Origin: Branchiostoma lanceolatum
Lineage: Eukaryota; Chordata; Leptocardii; Amphioxiformes; Branchiostomatidae
Direction of reading: 5' to 3'
NCBI RefSeq assembly: GCF_035083965.1
Contig: NC_089726.1
Location: forward strand, 6,639,501-6,703,500
DNA length: 64,000 nucleotides
Translations under genes and position numbers: made by a program
Shown here: in pieces, positions 1 to 13,400 of the stretch
Layout of the letters: every line of letters starts with the position of its first letter
Position numbering within the stretch: the first letter of the stretch is position 1
The notes under the pieces: model-generated
What the model was told of the DNA's origin: nothing
Database searches by the model: none
Seen by the model: the letters and a program-made list of their open reading frames with translations, nothing else

Positions 1-243
1 GAATTATTGACAAGTTCTAATTTGTGAGTTCTGTGATTTTAAGGGGAGAGTACCTCTCTGTTCGTCTGTGAATGTGAAAAAAACATTATGCTACCCAATG
101 CAATGCTACCCAACACATGCGGTTTTCCTACTACTAGAACTGTGTTATTACCATATTACAACACATTTTTTGTCCAAAAGCTGCGAAGCGACAAAAAAAT
201 GTCACTTTCCCAAACATCAGATTTCAACAACTGAACAACTCAC

Positions 244-3200
244 CCGAAATCGTGTGGCTGTCTCAGGCGCTGGAATGATGGCAGGGGCCGTTAGCACCAC
301 CCCCGCGAACAGAGTGGGCCGTTCCATGGCCGCCAGGACGGCAATGGCTCCTCCCTAGAAGAACAGGTGGTGTGAGGAACACTTGTTAATGTTGCTGAAG
401 GTAGCAGAACACAGTTTTCGGCCTATGGGGATTTCTATAGTTAAGGGCCACAAGGTGACTGGCTTCGGACTGGTAAAAAATATAGTGCGGTGCACTTGAG
501 AAATACCAAAAACGAATATGTTTGAGTTTAGGGTACAACCTACAAATAACGCAAAAAAAAATTCTGTCGGCGTATCGCGTTTTGAGGCCCTCTTTGAAAT
601 GCCCCTCTGCGGAGGTCAAAAAACTGCAACCGGCTCACCCGAAAAGACAGTTACGTCATGAGGCGCATTTATACACGCCTTGGAAAACCTTCAAAGTCCA
701 AATCATACAGACTCAAAGTCGACACAATACTATACCACGCAGCATAGTTTACACTTGGCTGCCTCTCACATGCGACTTTCTACCAGGCGTTCAAGAATCT
801 AGCCGTACTACATTGTGTACCCGTGTCATAGACCCCCGGGGGTCGCGGATGAAAACTGTGTTCTGCTACCTTAATGTGTATTTACTCTGGTAATGTGGTG
901 GCCATTCTAGTATAGTGGTTGCGACGAAAGAACAAAAAAACAAAGATTTGGAAATTCTGAATCTGTTCAAAAAGTGTCATTCCATCATTATCAAAAGTAC
1001 GATCCCGGTTAAGTCGATCAAAAGTTAGACATCCAGGTAATAAGATATGCAATACAAAAGTTACACACGCAACTGGACAAGTTTTTAAATGGTCAGACGT
1101 TTCGTCTTTCGTCAGTGGCTGAAAAGAATCTGGTTGAACACAAGTTGGACTTTAGATTCTTTTTCAGTCACTGACGAAAGATAACGAATACTAGCTGAAA
1201 CTTTTGATCGTTTTCAAAACTTAATATCCAAGTGCTTGAATAACTTTTGTATTGTGCACTGTACTAGATGTTCGTCTTTCCATAGTTGACATACTTTACT
1301 AATTTCAACTTGGAGATGACTTCCGTATATGTATAAAAAATCGATAACTAACAAGCAGCCGTTTTCTGTTTCGTTAAATCCCTTTCAACTCTTACATGTA
1401 TATCAAAAGTCCTTTGTTAAATATAATCTACGGAATGTATAATTGACTACTCTAAAACCAACCATTTCTTTTTCCACAAAAAGGAACCAAACGACAAAAC
1501 ACAGATATAACCAGTATTTCTTTTGTGGGAAACATAAACCTTTTCCTCACCATAGAATGCCCGAAGATGAAGAGTGGAATGCCGGGATGCGCGCCCCGCA
1601 TCTTGTCGGCGTGCTGCAGCGCGTCCTGAACGTACTCGTCGAAACTCTTGATGTCGGCAGGGTAACCCTGGCTCTGTCCGTGCCCAACTGGAAGGAAAGA
1701 GAAAATACTGTTTCCATAAGGTCACTTGTCGAAAGCTTTCTTTTTTCTTCAATCAATGTAAAATCAACAAAATTCAGGCCCATACTCTAGCAGTGTTCTG
1801 CCACACTGATTTGAAAGAGATTGAAAAGTCTTTAAGTTTTAAGAGATTTTACGTTTTCTGACGCCTACCCCACACTTTGTACTTACCATGGTCGTGCGCA
1901 AAGACCAGGACTCCCTCTTGGTTCAGTTCTGTGGCGATTTCCTCATATCTCTGACAGTGTTCCGCCACCCCATGGACAATCATCAACAGTGCCCTGGAGG
2001 TATGCACAGGACAAAACATGTGGTTCAAACTGAATAGGAATACAAACGCAACACTTTTTGTATGCTTGTTTGCATTGCATACCCGGTAAACCACCTAATG
2101 GCCTCACACAACAGGTTTGTACTGAAGAGTACAAGCTGCATATCCGGACAGATGTATTTGATCCACTCACACCGGAAAGGACCCCTACTCTTTTCGATAA
2201 GTGTGGTGGGTTCTTTTACGTGCTCGTGGTGTGGCTCTCGAAGCGAAGGTAGGTACTCATTTTTACCTGAGTAAAGTGAGGAAAATCGTGTAAAGTGCCT
2301 TTCCCAGGGGCACAACGTCAACGGGATAAGTGCAGGGGACCCCGGATTCGAACCCAGGACCTCTGGGTTTTGGGCCAAACCCTGCCATTACGCCACCGCG
2401 ACACCATTTTGTTTTCATTGAGTTGAAGAAAAGATTTGAGGTATTGCCTATGTATACAAAAGGCTGGTTATCCGAACTTTTGTCCGCAGATTTGTTTAGA
2501 CAACCCCTGAGACTTATGGATCTTATCTACTCGTAGCCGACCTAATATCAATTAACGTTTTTACATGATAAGACTGGTCTGGATAAGTCCTTTGACAAAC
2601 AGCCGTAAAGACATGTCTGTGTAACAGAAAAGCCTGTGCGCTCTTGTGTCTTTAATGACTGCCCAGGATCGCTTAAGCTCAGCGAAACAAGTATCTATGT
2701 GTAACCGAATAATGATATTTCCATTAAGCTGAGTACGCTTGAGGTTATCCTGATTTTGGTGCCATAAAATGTTAACGTGGAAATTGTCCCCTTTGGGACA
2801 TCGCTTTTTGGATTCACTGCATTGATTGCTAACACTTTATGGACACTGACATACTTACGGACGCCTGGCTAATGTAAAAAAAGTGGCAGTTCGCTCATTT
2901 AGTCTCAAGAATCAGAATCGGAGAGTGGTTTTCAGACTGTCGGTCAGTTCTCGTAATTGACTGACAGATCACCAACTTGTCTTGTTTACATTCATTTTTC
3001 TTCTATCCATTTTGTAATTATGTATGTATGTATGTTGTCAATGCATTTTACTCTTATATTTATGTATTAGAGCAGAAGGCGTTACATAAGCAATTGTGCT
3101 TTTTGCCCCATTACTTTTAAAATATATTAAAAGAATTTAAAAAAACAACTGTCGGTATCATGGTCATTGCATCTACACACCTCGGTATTTGCGGTGCATT

Positions 3201-6200
3201 GCATTCAATAAAATGTAAAAGCTGTGTCAAGTTACATCCAATTTGATTTCACTAGTGTAATTAGAACATTTAATAACGTTAGCCATTTGAGTTTAAGCTT
3301 CATATATTTCTTTCACTTTACAGAAACGAAAGAAACACAGTGATACTAAGTTGCTGTTATGGTCACGACGAATTTCGCCTAGTAACGTTATGTAAAACAA
3401 TCTACGTATATTCATCCGAGTATACGAGTTTTTTATGGTAGATGCACTCTCATAAATATTACAGTAAGCGGGAAATTAAGCTTTGTATTTCGAGGTTACG
3501 TATGAATTATGTATTATAGGCCACACGAGATGCCGGTAGCGGCAACACAAACTTTCAAAAACACATAGAAGAACATCATTCTGGAGGATCACATATAATA
3601 TCATAATTGAGCAAGATCTTTGTCTCATCTACATACTACTTAGTAGTATTCTGTTAAAAAAGACACTGTATATAACTATAAGGCGGGCCAACATACCATA
3701 TTTTCTGTGATCTTCTATTTCTAGAGATTTTATGAAATATTCTATATTCGTTTTAGATTACGTTTACGGTTAATGAAGAAAACAATAGAATATATATCAT
3801 AAAGCAAACCAAGTTGAAATGGAAGACCCCCAGCATTCCAGGCTGATGGTATCTATGTTGCCCTTTCTTTGGCCTTACACCTTTCTTCTGTTATCAGAAA
3901 AACGCTAATAAGGTACGCCTCCGGGCTGTTATGTGTAGCTTTTGTTCACCGTTCCATCCCAAGGACGCTGTTAATGTTTTGTACATAGGCTGTGGTGCAC
4001 TTTGAAGCAGAAAAAACATTAACACTGCAGCGGAGAGGCATGACCTTTGTCATAGACAGAGGACAAACTGACTGAAAACTTATGCTTCCCATTTCCCTGT
4101 TGCACTAAAAAGCGCTTTGAATGCAAGTCCAAGTGCACTGTAGCTAGTCCATTGCCGATACTTAAGTTGGTGGCTTTTTGCGCAGGTAACGTTATACCAA
4201 GTCTATGGGACGTCCGACCCCACTGTGATGGACTCCGCATTGTTATCTCCATGAAAAATGGAGATATTGTTTTTGGTGTGTCTGTGTGTGTGTGTGTTTG
4301 TGTTTCCGGACTACTGTAGTCAGCATAACTCAAGAACCCCTGGATGGATTACGATGATATTTGGTATCTGGGTGGGTGTTGTGAAGCCGAAGGTCAGGGT
4401 CGATTTTGGGCCCCCTGGTATGTGACCTTGGTACTGCAGCAGAACTTCAATTTTTGTATCTTTTGACTTGGACGTGCTGTGGTCTTGATTTTTGGGTGGC
4501 AGATAGCCTGTGATGTAATAAAGAAGTGGTGTAGGTTTGGGCCCCCTAGCAGCTTTCTCTGGAACTGCAAGGGCGTTTTCGTGAAAATCTTCTATGGAGA
4601 ATAACTGAACAAAGGAACAACGGATTTCCATGATATTTAGTATGTACGTAGCTTAGATAGAGATATACACAATGAAGTACAAATTATGCTAATTGGGACT
4701 TAATTTGCATATCTAATGAGGAAAATCTTTATTTACAGTGTTTTCCATTATCAGACTCAAATACATGTAACATATGTAGTTTATGGAAAGTGGATCATCA
4801 ACAGGTACCAATTATGCAAATAGATTCCTAATTTGCATAATTAATGCAAAACACCATGTCTCATCTAATTGGAAAATTATAGGACTGTCAATATGATACT
4901 TAGTATGCAGGTAGCTTAGACAGAGATATGCATAATGAAGTGCAAATTATGCTAATTGTTCCTTAATTTGCATAGCTAATGAGGATTATCTATATTTGCA
5001 GTGTTTTCCATTATCAGACTCAAATACATGTAACATATGTAGTTAATGAAAAGCGGAGCATCAACAGATACCAATTATGCAAATAAATTCCTAATTTGCA
5101 TAATCAATGCAAAATACTATAATTCATCTAATTTCAAAATTATAGGACTGTCAACATTGCAACATGTAAGGTAGATAAAGGTGTTCATGACCAAGCATAT
5201 AGTATGCAAATGTGTAAGTCATTTGCATGAATAGAATTGTTCATGGAGATTTGAGGTCGTGGAACTCTTGTTTGATTCTTGTTTCACGTCAACAACATGC
5301 TAGCTATGGTGTACACAGTTGTTGACGTATAAGAAACGTTTCTGACGCCACAATAGCAAGCCTACAAGTTACGTAGCTCCTAAAATCATTAACGTTCCCC
5401 AAAAGACTTAACAAAATGCACAGCCCCTACACCTGCTGTTTGCTGTGTTTCCTGCACCTGTTGAGTGGTTGGAGTAAACATTCTGTGCCTTTGTGTAGAA
5501 TACATAAAGAATGTTTAATTGATGGTGCTAAATAGCTAGTAAACTGCAGCGAAACTGTTGATAGTAATTGTACTTCCGGGTGAAGGGAGCTGAATGGGAC
5601 ATGTCAGTCACATCGTACTCTGCCGCCATTTTGAACTGGTTCTATGGACACTATGCCATGAAAGACTTGGGGGTCAAGTCTAAATTTGTGACATACGCCG
5701 CGTGTATGAAAGTCAGCACATGGGGGAAAAGACACGTATATGGTAGCCTCCGTTGCAGTCCTTTTCCCCGCAGCGTTTTTTTTTCAATTTTTTTTTTTGG
5801 GGGGGGGGGCGCCACGTATCTGCTTGGGATCCCGTATCCGCCGTGCCTCTGTGTCCGCTATAGACCCTGTGTCCGCTGCTGGGGAAGGACTGCGTTTTGT
5901 CGCTTCCAGCAAAGGCCCATTAAAAATCACTTATCACCATTGCCATGGATGTGCGAACTTCCCGTAATAAACACGGCCAGCGCAGGAAAGTCTTCACGCC
6001 CCTTTGACCAGCGACAACGTTCTAACGGTTGCAGGGATGTCTTTTCAAAACACGACGGAAGGACACCTAAATGAACGAACCTTTCGCATTATTTTCCTTT
6101 GTACATCCATCGAAGTTGCTATCATGATTTTGTGCTTTTCGTGCAAGGAAACGTGGCTCAAACACGTCCCACAAAGCGTGAGAAAGCTGCAATACTTTCT

Positions 6201-9081
6201 CCGCGCACGCTGCGCTAGACAATGGCCGATCATAATCCCCAGCAGCGGACACAGGGTCTATAGCGGACACAGAGGCACGGCGGATACGGGATCCCAAGCA
6301 GATACGTGGCGCCCCCCCCCCCCCCCCCCCCAAAAAAAAATTGAAAAAAAAACGCTGCGGGGAAAAGGACTGCAACGGAGGCTACGTATATGGGGGCATA
6401 GCATAACTCAAGAACCTCTGGATGGATTGTAATGATAGTTGGTAAGTGGGTAGGTCTTGGGAAGACGAACTTCAAGATCCATTTCGGGCCCCCTGGTATA
6501 TGACCTTGTTCTAACAGAGGCCATTGCCATCGGCGTTTATAGAAAGTTTGGGAATAATTATAGACCCAGACAGGAGTGAGTTTGAGACCTAACCACACTA
6601 GACGTGCCACGTACTGCGACTTAAGTTGAGACGCTTTATTTAGACAAAGATAACTCTGCTGTGCCTAGGCCTGTCTTTTGTATGTAACACACACTCTGAA
6701 TGACGCACAACGTGCCCTATATAGCTTACATGGCCGCGCAATACTATAAACGGGATAGATCAAAATCAGATCAATTCGGACCATCGCACCACGACTGGGT
6801 GGGTGAGGGGAGGTATTTTGAAGGTGACATCATTGTGAGAGACCTAGGGCTGTCAAAGACTAGGCCAAGAAATTAAGCAACTTACTAAGCATTCGTGTAA
6901 TTGACAGAAATATTTCTCATTTTTTGATCGTTTCTTTTTTGAAGGATCAAATCCCGACCTTTTGTGTCCACGCGCCATACATGTCCAGGTCCATGTGGAA
7001 TATTGGAAATGGGGTGAAACCACTGATGCGAGAAGGTTAGCTGTCAACTGTTGAGCAAGCTTCTTCATTGCTGTGCAGATTCAATTTTTGTTCATCCAAA
7101 GGCACTGCGTCTAGATTTGGCAGTCCAGCAATCTTTATTACCGCAATAAACATATTTTGTATTTTCCTTGCCGCCGTAACTCTTGGACTTGGAGGGCGTA
7201 CTTTGCTAGTACATGTAGCAAGGGTTATATATGCAACTACCTTGCTGGTAGTTAGCCTGAATTCAATCAAGCCTCCTGTGACCGCTCGCCGCCCTAAAAC
7301 CGCCTCGCAACCCAAGAGGAGGAGGGGAGAGAAAACCCCGGACAGCTGGGGTTTGCGTTATACAGACTAGCTGGTAGTAACGTTATACATACTTGCCCGA
7401 GTTTACTGTATACATACTATAAGCAAACGTCATCCAAGAGTCGCCACGGCCGCCTCCGACTAAGATCGTATGTCCTCAGACCGTGCACTAGTAATGTATC
7501 ATACTCAAGCTCGGGCCTTTGCATCAATTAGTAATGGTAGGAATGGTACATTCTCCAAGCAGATGTTCCGGTCAGGGGTAGTAGTGGCCGCGATTAAATT
7601 TCTTTCATTGACCTCCCCCATGAAACAAATCGCGGCCGAAACCTCTGCTTGGAGACATGAATATGAATGTTACACGACATTACCACTGCCCAGTAGTCAT
7701 CTCAATCACTCACAGACAGACGGCACAGCATGCCTGGCACCGGACACGTCTACATCTACATAGCTGGCAGTCCGGCGTGATTGTCAGAAATTTCTACCCC
7801 GGGGTTAGCCTCCAAAACAGGCCTCCATAGCAGAGACTAGGAAGTCCCTTTAACACTGGTACCTTTGTTGTTTTGGGCCATCAGTTGTCATCAAATTAGT
7901 CTCTACCAGACTAACTTCGCCAGCATGATAGGGAGAATATTCGCCAGGGAAGTTTGGCCACCAAAGGGTTTCATTTGCAAGCGAATTATTGACCTTATCG
8001 TGGACTGACTCTACTGGTCAATTATTCCCGTCTTTTGCCGAATTCTACGATCCATACGCCCGTAGGAATGCCAGGTGGAGGCTATCATCAAGTGACGGTA
8101 GAGAAAACATCAGCCTGTAATGTCCAAACTCAAGGGGGGTCACCCCTACTCTAAGTGTGCAGAGGTTTGACGACCGTCTCAAATTCGTTGCTTTGTGTCT
8201 CGCGTTCTGACTGTATTCCGGTTGCAAATGTGTTGTAAACTACAGTTATACGGGATGTAACCACAAGTTGAAAACAGAACGCAATCAATACAAGAAAAAC
8301 GGCACAGTTAAGAGTCAGAAGTGAACCCCAGCCCGAAGTCTGCTTTAAAATAGTTGGAGAGGCTAGCGGCTTTGCTTGGGGGCGGTAAGGAGGCACGGTC
8401 ACCAATAACAAATCACGAGCCGCCATCCGGTAACCCGAGAAGCGGCAACAGCACGAGAGGTCGGGCAACCGCCCTTCTTCAACCCCCAAACTAAACAAAT
8501 CCCGGCCTGGAACTGTCTACAACCCGCTGTACGTGTCAACGAGGCTCTTTTTTTTACACTTAAAAGTGACAGTTGGCTATAACATGTGATTGGGACAGAA
8601 AGGGATCAGAAGGGTTAAAAAAAGGCGCCATATGTCAGTGAGCCCCAACTTGTCTGCTGCACCTGACGCTAACTGTTTGACAACAAAGCTAAACGGAAAA
8701 CAATCCCACAGCGATTGAGCGATTCCGCTTTCAAACAATACATACAAAATATCACATCAAACAGCACGATATAATGAATATCTACTATATTATCACAGTA
8801 CAGCTACTCACTTGTATCTTTAAGTTTAACCCTATGAAGTCAACGGCCATTAGGGAAGCCTAGTTTAGGTTTAGCACTTGAGGGTTAACGGTTATGTATA
8901 TAAACAGACTTGACACGTTACTGTTTTAAAACTAACATTACCTTGGTGTTTGCTCCTGTGGCTCCCAGTACTTGCAGAACAGGTACTGTCCCGTAGAGTT
9001 CACCAGGTGAGGCAACTTGGAGTAGAACACGCCCTGTGGGGTCTTCGGCCCGTCGACGCTGGTTCCGGAATCGCCCGACAT
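244..9081 (-). CDS. MGLL: Monoglyceride lipase-like serine hydrolase, copy A (3' end outside window)
   Basis: Alpha/beta-hydrolase of the monoglyceride lipase family, which hydrolyses monoacylglycerols (2-arachidonoylglycerol in vertebrates) at membranes. Exons read on the minus strand: 9081-8942, 1993-1887, 1687-1551, 354-244, giving the first 165 residues. The N-terminus has the family's TPQ...LPHLVN.GQYLFC.YW pattern. Next come the oxyanion-loop region VHGVAEH, the core [13 protein letters not shown], and the nucleophile elbow GHSMGG with the serine near residue 127. [11 protein letters not shown] follows the elbow. Exon phases (140, 107, 137, 111 nt) match copy B and the human exon breaks I recall. 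Intron 1 is about 7 kb and full of repeats. The exons carrying the catalytic Asp and His lie beyond base 1. The start ATG was chosen because the sequence after it aligns with the human N-terminus. Family assignment is strong; substrate is inferred. Confidence 0.9.
1057..1262. mobile_element. Foldback repeat with ACAAAAGTTAC ends
   Basis: CAATACAAAAGTTAC at the left and AACTTTTGTATTG at the right are inverted, with GTCAGTGGCTGAA and TTCAGTCACTGAC inside. Related sequence occurs at about 23722-23892 and 44605-44935. Confidence 0.65.
2083..2407 (-). mobile_element. tRNA-derived SINE
   Basis: On the minus strand it starts with a tRNA-like head: GTGTCGCGGTGGCGTAATGGCAGGG (A box) and GGGTTCGAATCCGGGG (B box). 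The body has CACACTTATCGAAAAGAGTAGGGGTCC and the tail GTTTGTACTCTTCAGTACAAAC. The same order is seen in copies at 16390, 20008 and 58085. Confidence 0.8.
4245..5275 (-). repeat. AT-rich interspersed repeat family, long copy
   Basis: Begins TCCATGAAAAATGGAGATATTG and has GGGCCCCCTGGTATGTGACC, then several near-repeats of AATTATGCAAAT / TTTGCATAATTAATGCAAA, ending GAGGTCGTGGAACTC. Related segments lie at 6397-6515, 13316-14450, 24165-24880, 25585-25860, 48890-49165 and 61555-61820. No coding capacity seen. Confidence 0.7.
5744..6384. mobile_element. Foldback (MULE-like) element with 9-bp target duplication
   Basis: Arms of about 145 bp in inverted orientation begin TAGCCTCCGTTGCAGTCC and end with its complement, GGAGGCTA. 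The arms include a long G/C plus A/T homopolymer tract and enclose about 340 bp. Direct repeats CGTATATGG flank it at 5735-5743 and 6385-6393. Long inverted arms with a 9-bp duplication are what Mutator-like elements leave. No transposase is encoded. Confidence 0.85.
7549..7656. mobile_element. Small palindromic element with CTCCAAGCAG ends
   Basis: Inverted arms CTCCAAGCAGATGTTCCGG and CCGAAACCTCTGCTTGGAG with GGCCGCGATT and its partner inside. Related by its ends to the TACTCTCC elements. No target duplication was found. Confidence 0.6.
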
Positions 9082-10417
9082 TTCCCGAGTAGCTCAGGTG
9101 ACCTTTTTACGGCGGAACGTCGTGTCTTCCCCTGTTCAAGTTTAGCGCCAGTCGTCTTTAAGTTAATATACACCTAGCTGTGGTGGTTAATCAACAACTG
9201 GGCTAAGATAAAGTTGCCTAGAGGGGGAGAGAGAGAGTCGAGGACTGTGACCCTAGCGCGCGTGGACCTGCTACTACACACAACCGGCTCGTCGAGTTTG
9301 ACCCCTCGAAGGACAAACATTCATCCAAGCGTGCATTCAATTACGTCATCACTTGTCACGCGCGGCCGGCGGATCAGTCCATTCTTGACAACCGTAGGGG
9401 GAGACTAGATTTTTCAAATCTCTCTAAAATGGTCATCGATTTCTATACTCTAGATGTTGAGTGGTTGAAAGTGTCATCAATTAAACAAAAGTCGGTCACA
9501 ACGGACTTTTGGTTCGTTTTATAACTTATACACTATGACACTGCATATATGATTGTCCTATGATAAGTGGAGTACTCGGTCCCTGAACCCGCACCCTTTT
9601 ATACTATGAAGGAAACTGATTTTGAAGCGGAAATAGTGAGATGGAAATATAAAGTGAGAGTCACTATGACGCGAGAACACATCATTCTCCATGTGGAACT
9701 CATGTGATAGACAAGAAACTTTCACTGAATCATGTTTAGAATCGTGTTTATTTACAGAATCGTTTGCAGTATCTGTATCTATAGCCTGTAACGTTATATA
9801 GAACCCTAGGCAGGGAGTCTCCTTTGACAGTGGCTACATATTATGAGGGCCAAAGGAAGGACATACTGAGTGGCTGTTAAGCATTTGAGTTTCAGCTTCA
9901 TACAAGTTACGTGAAAACATTGAACTGCGCAGCTGGGACATATGTGCAATATAGTTTGCGCACACTTTTTATGCTGCTTACAGTCTGTGCAGTCTAATAC
10001 TCTCCAAGCAGTAGGAGTGGGTCCGGCTGGTTTTTGACGTGTTTTTAGGCGATTTTGTCCCGTTTTCTTTATGTCGCAAACGCGACATAAAGAAAACGGG
10101 ACATAATAGAAAGCCCGACAAAAACGCCTAAAAACATCAAAAACCAGCCGGACCCACTCCTCTGCCTGGAGAGTAACAGTCTTAGACCATTGTGACGACT
10201 TATGTTTCAGTGTTGCCAGTGAATGTGATATTGTAAAAAAAAATATTCCACGTTTTCTAGCAATTTGAGATTACGGTGAAGGCTTAAATGATTTTTGGTG
10301 ACATTTTGTTCAAGTAAAACAAAGAAATTTATCTATGCATTGAACCGACATCTACAGAACACATATGATGTAGAGCTGTCACGGTCTCTTCAAGGGGTCA
10401 GCGCCTCCTACCGAGAA
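9082..10417. other. Spacer between the two lipase genes
   Basis: 1.3 kb between the copy A start and the copy B stop. It must hold the copy A promoter and the copy B 3' UTR. A TTTATT on the plus strand at 9747-9752 is a possible minus-strand AATAAA for copy B, about 670 bases after its stop. A palindromic element occupies 9998-10175. Confidence 0.5.
9998..10175. mobile_element. Palindromic foldback element, TACTCTCC subfamily
   Basis: Inverted arms with GAGTGGGTCCGGCTGG and AACGGGACA around a short centre. The ends are TACTCTCCAAGCAG and its near-complement. The flanks GCAGTCTAA and ACAGTCTTA match at 7 of 9 bases, an eroded target duplication. Confidence 0.8.
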
Positions 10418-13400
10418 CTATGAGGATGGCAGCCTGTCAATGATCCAGTCGATGATGTCTTTGCGGACCGCAGCCGCGTCCTCCGGTAACTCGTGGATTA
10501 TTTCATGCGACAAACCGGGATACATCTGCAAACGGCATGCCAAGATACTGCTGTAACTGTACATTCAAACGACCGAGCGGCCCAGCGACCGAGTGAACGA
10601 ACGGACGGACGAACAGAACAACAACCGCTAGTGTTGCAAAATGCGATAATAAAAGAATTTTGACAAAAAAATCCGACAGGAAAAAAAAGGTGGCGAATTT
10701 GTACTCTCTAAGCAGAGGTTAGGCTGCAACTTGTTTTGAACGTCTTTTTATGCGTTTTTTGTCGGTTCTCTATTTTGTCAGGTGTTCGTTTTGTCCGTCA
10801 GCCAAAGGAAAACCTGACAACTTAGAAAGCCCGTTAAAATCCACAAAAAGAGGCCAAAAAAAGCCGGAGCCCAACATCTGCTTGGAGAGTAGCAAATTTG
10901 TGGCCACATCCGTTACTGGGTAAGAATGGTAAAAAAAAGAAGATAGGAAAAAAGAAAATAAAAGTCAGGTTGGGCAAAGACTGATAACAACAAGGGAGCA
11001 TACAAAAACATATCTCGATGCAAGGAGAAAGCAAAACAAAACAGCACTGTAAAGCAAACCTAACGGGAACGGTCCTAATCCCGACATATGCCTAATCCCG
11101 ACACATCCCTAATCCCGACAGAGTTTGGAAAACAGATACCGGTATGTTACGGCCGATTGCTCGTATGCGATAAGGACCATAAAATGTTACCTTTATCTGT
11201 TTGTCCTCGCTGCCGATGATTTCGTAGAAGTGTGTGGACGCAGCCGGAGGTACCATGGGGTCGTCCCCGCCGTGTAACAGCAGCACGGGGGACGTGAAGG
11301 AGGCCGCCCCGGCCACCGCCCGCTCTATCGCCGAGCAACCTTCAACGGTGACGCGGAAGCGGTTGCCGAACTCATGGCGATTCAACGGGTCCTTTACGTC
11401 GCTGTCCATCTTTTGAGGAGAGACGAAACGAACAAACGCACGTAAGTTGCATTACAGGTTATCAGAAATCCAGGAGGAAAACAGGGGGAAGCAAAAATCC
11501 GAGCGACAACATGCTTGTGTTCTCCATGTTAACAGGCAAAAAGAAAACTACTTTCCTGTTAACATTACAAAACCCACACATCATAGAAAAAGTGGGATCA
11601 GCCGTCTTCCACTGTCTCGGAAAAAGAAGTCAAACCCAAATAAGATAGAATTTAGTGTTAGTTTTTAGACTAGAAAAGTCACATGCTATATTGTTATCAA
11701 TTGTCTGTCCGTCCTTCCATGTTACATGTACTTGCAATTAGCCTACGGGCAAGAACTTGCAATAAACTTATTATTATTATTATCATTAAGAATTAAGATG
11801 GAACACAGAAATCTGAGTGATATTTTCAAGTCAGTTATAAAACTTCTTGGTGATGTCTTTGTAAATCTGCTTGGTCATAATTAAAGATGAGCTAGTTTGT
11901 TGCTAATTATGATCTCCAACCAGATGTAGACTTCGGCTTATTGTTGTTACGCGGTTTTGAGGCGTTTTCTATGTCTTTTTAGTGTCTTCGCCTCTGTTTT
12001 AACTTTTACATATAACGCCTCAAAACACACGTAAAACCCTACATCTGCTTGAACAAAAATATGAAACCCATGGGTACCTTTTCGGGGTTTCTTGTGGCTG
12101 GATTGCGGCGCCCTGTCGTACCGGGGATGATCCGCAATGGATAAAAATACGCCAGAACCTTAAGACATAAGAGCTAAACAAAACAAAAACCCGTAAACAT
12201 TCATTCTGATAGAGGAAATATTAACGGAAAACCCGCGAGCAAATGCATTACAACACTACAGTCTACTAGTATTGATAGACAACTCAACAAGCAAACAAAC
12301 ATGACGGAGAAACAAACAAACAAACAAGCAACATGGCGGCGACCAGCAAAAATAGTATAGGCTTTGTAACAGGTGATACGGTGATATATTTGTCATCCTC
12401 GCAACCTAAGCTTATATCAGACATTTGTTTTTCAGAATAAATATATTTCTTCCACTCCCATTGTGGTGATACCAATACATGATTGTTTGTTGTCTAGCCT
12501 GTGTTACAACATCTCTCGCTGTCAGGCTAGAGGCTGATTGGGCGAAAGAAGAGACAAGATAACAAAACACCAACAATACTATTTGTTCTTCTTCACTTGT
12601 TTTTATAATAGCAAGAATGGACACAAACGTACTTGCCAGCCGACAGGTTCCCCGTTGGCTCTGAGAGAAGCTCCGGTACAGACCACACCAGCCAGCAGAT
12701 CGGGACGTTTGAGGGACACGAGAATGGTAACGAGAGCCCCCTGTGTGTGTGGAAAACATAACTCGTGAAGCTGCTGTGGATGGATCTATGATATTTGGTG
12801 AGAGGGTAAGTTCGATAATGCCCCCTATCCACCCAAGTCGCTTTCTAAGGTACTTAAGTGGAACTTTCCGTTTTGATATCTCGTGTTCTGAACATGTCCA
12901 GTATGATTAAGATTAAGATCGTGTTTGTAAATTGAAGCCAGAGTCTACTCTACCAGACTAATCTACCTTATCATTATCATTGTTGTTGTTGTTTTTGTAC
13001 GATTTAACTTCTCCTATATCTCCAAGCAGATGTTGGAAGATTTGCCCTTAACTTTCAGAAGTGACAAAGACATCCTCACCATGGAGTGTCCCACACAGAA
13101 GACAGGAATGCCCGGATGTCGGCGGCGTACTTGGCAGACATGTTGGATGACGTCATCCACATAGACGTCAAAGGACGTGACGTCAGCGCGATAGCCCTGG
13201 CTCTGACCGTGGCCAACTGCCACAGAAACAGACATGCGTATGAGAATATTTTTTAAAAGTCTCTTTCCACCTGATATACTACAGAGGAATTTCTAAAATG
13301 ATGATAACAATAACAACTAGAGTTCCACGACCTCATACCTTCGCCAAATGATTTTAACCTTTATGACTGACGTATTAGGAGTGTTTCTCATCAATCATAA

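Larger units (their letters stand above)
1994..8941 (-). other. Large first intron of lipase copy A, mostly repeats
   Basis: About 6.9 kb without any exon I can support. It holds a tRNA-derived SINE (about 2083-2407), an AT-rich interspersed repeat (about 4245-5275), a foldback element with 9-bp target duplication (5744-6384), a fragment of the same AT-rich repeat family (6397-6515) and a smaller palindrome (about 7549-7656). In 2410-4240 I see only AT-rich unique-looking sequence. Open frames here are short and lack coding signature. Confidence 0.7.

Noticed and set aside
1443-1790. Plus-strand open frame of 115 codons
   Set aside because: It is antisense to lipase copy A exon 3 (1551-1687).
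5568-6432. Open frames of 142-168 codons
   Set aside because: They cross the arms and homopolymers of the foldback element at 5744-6384.
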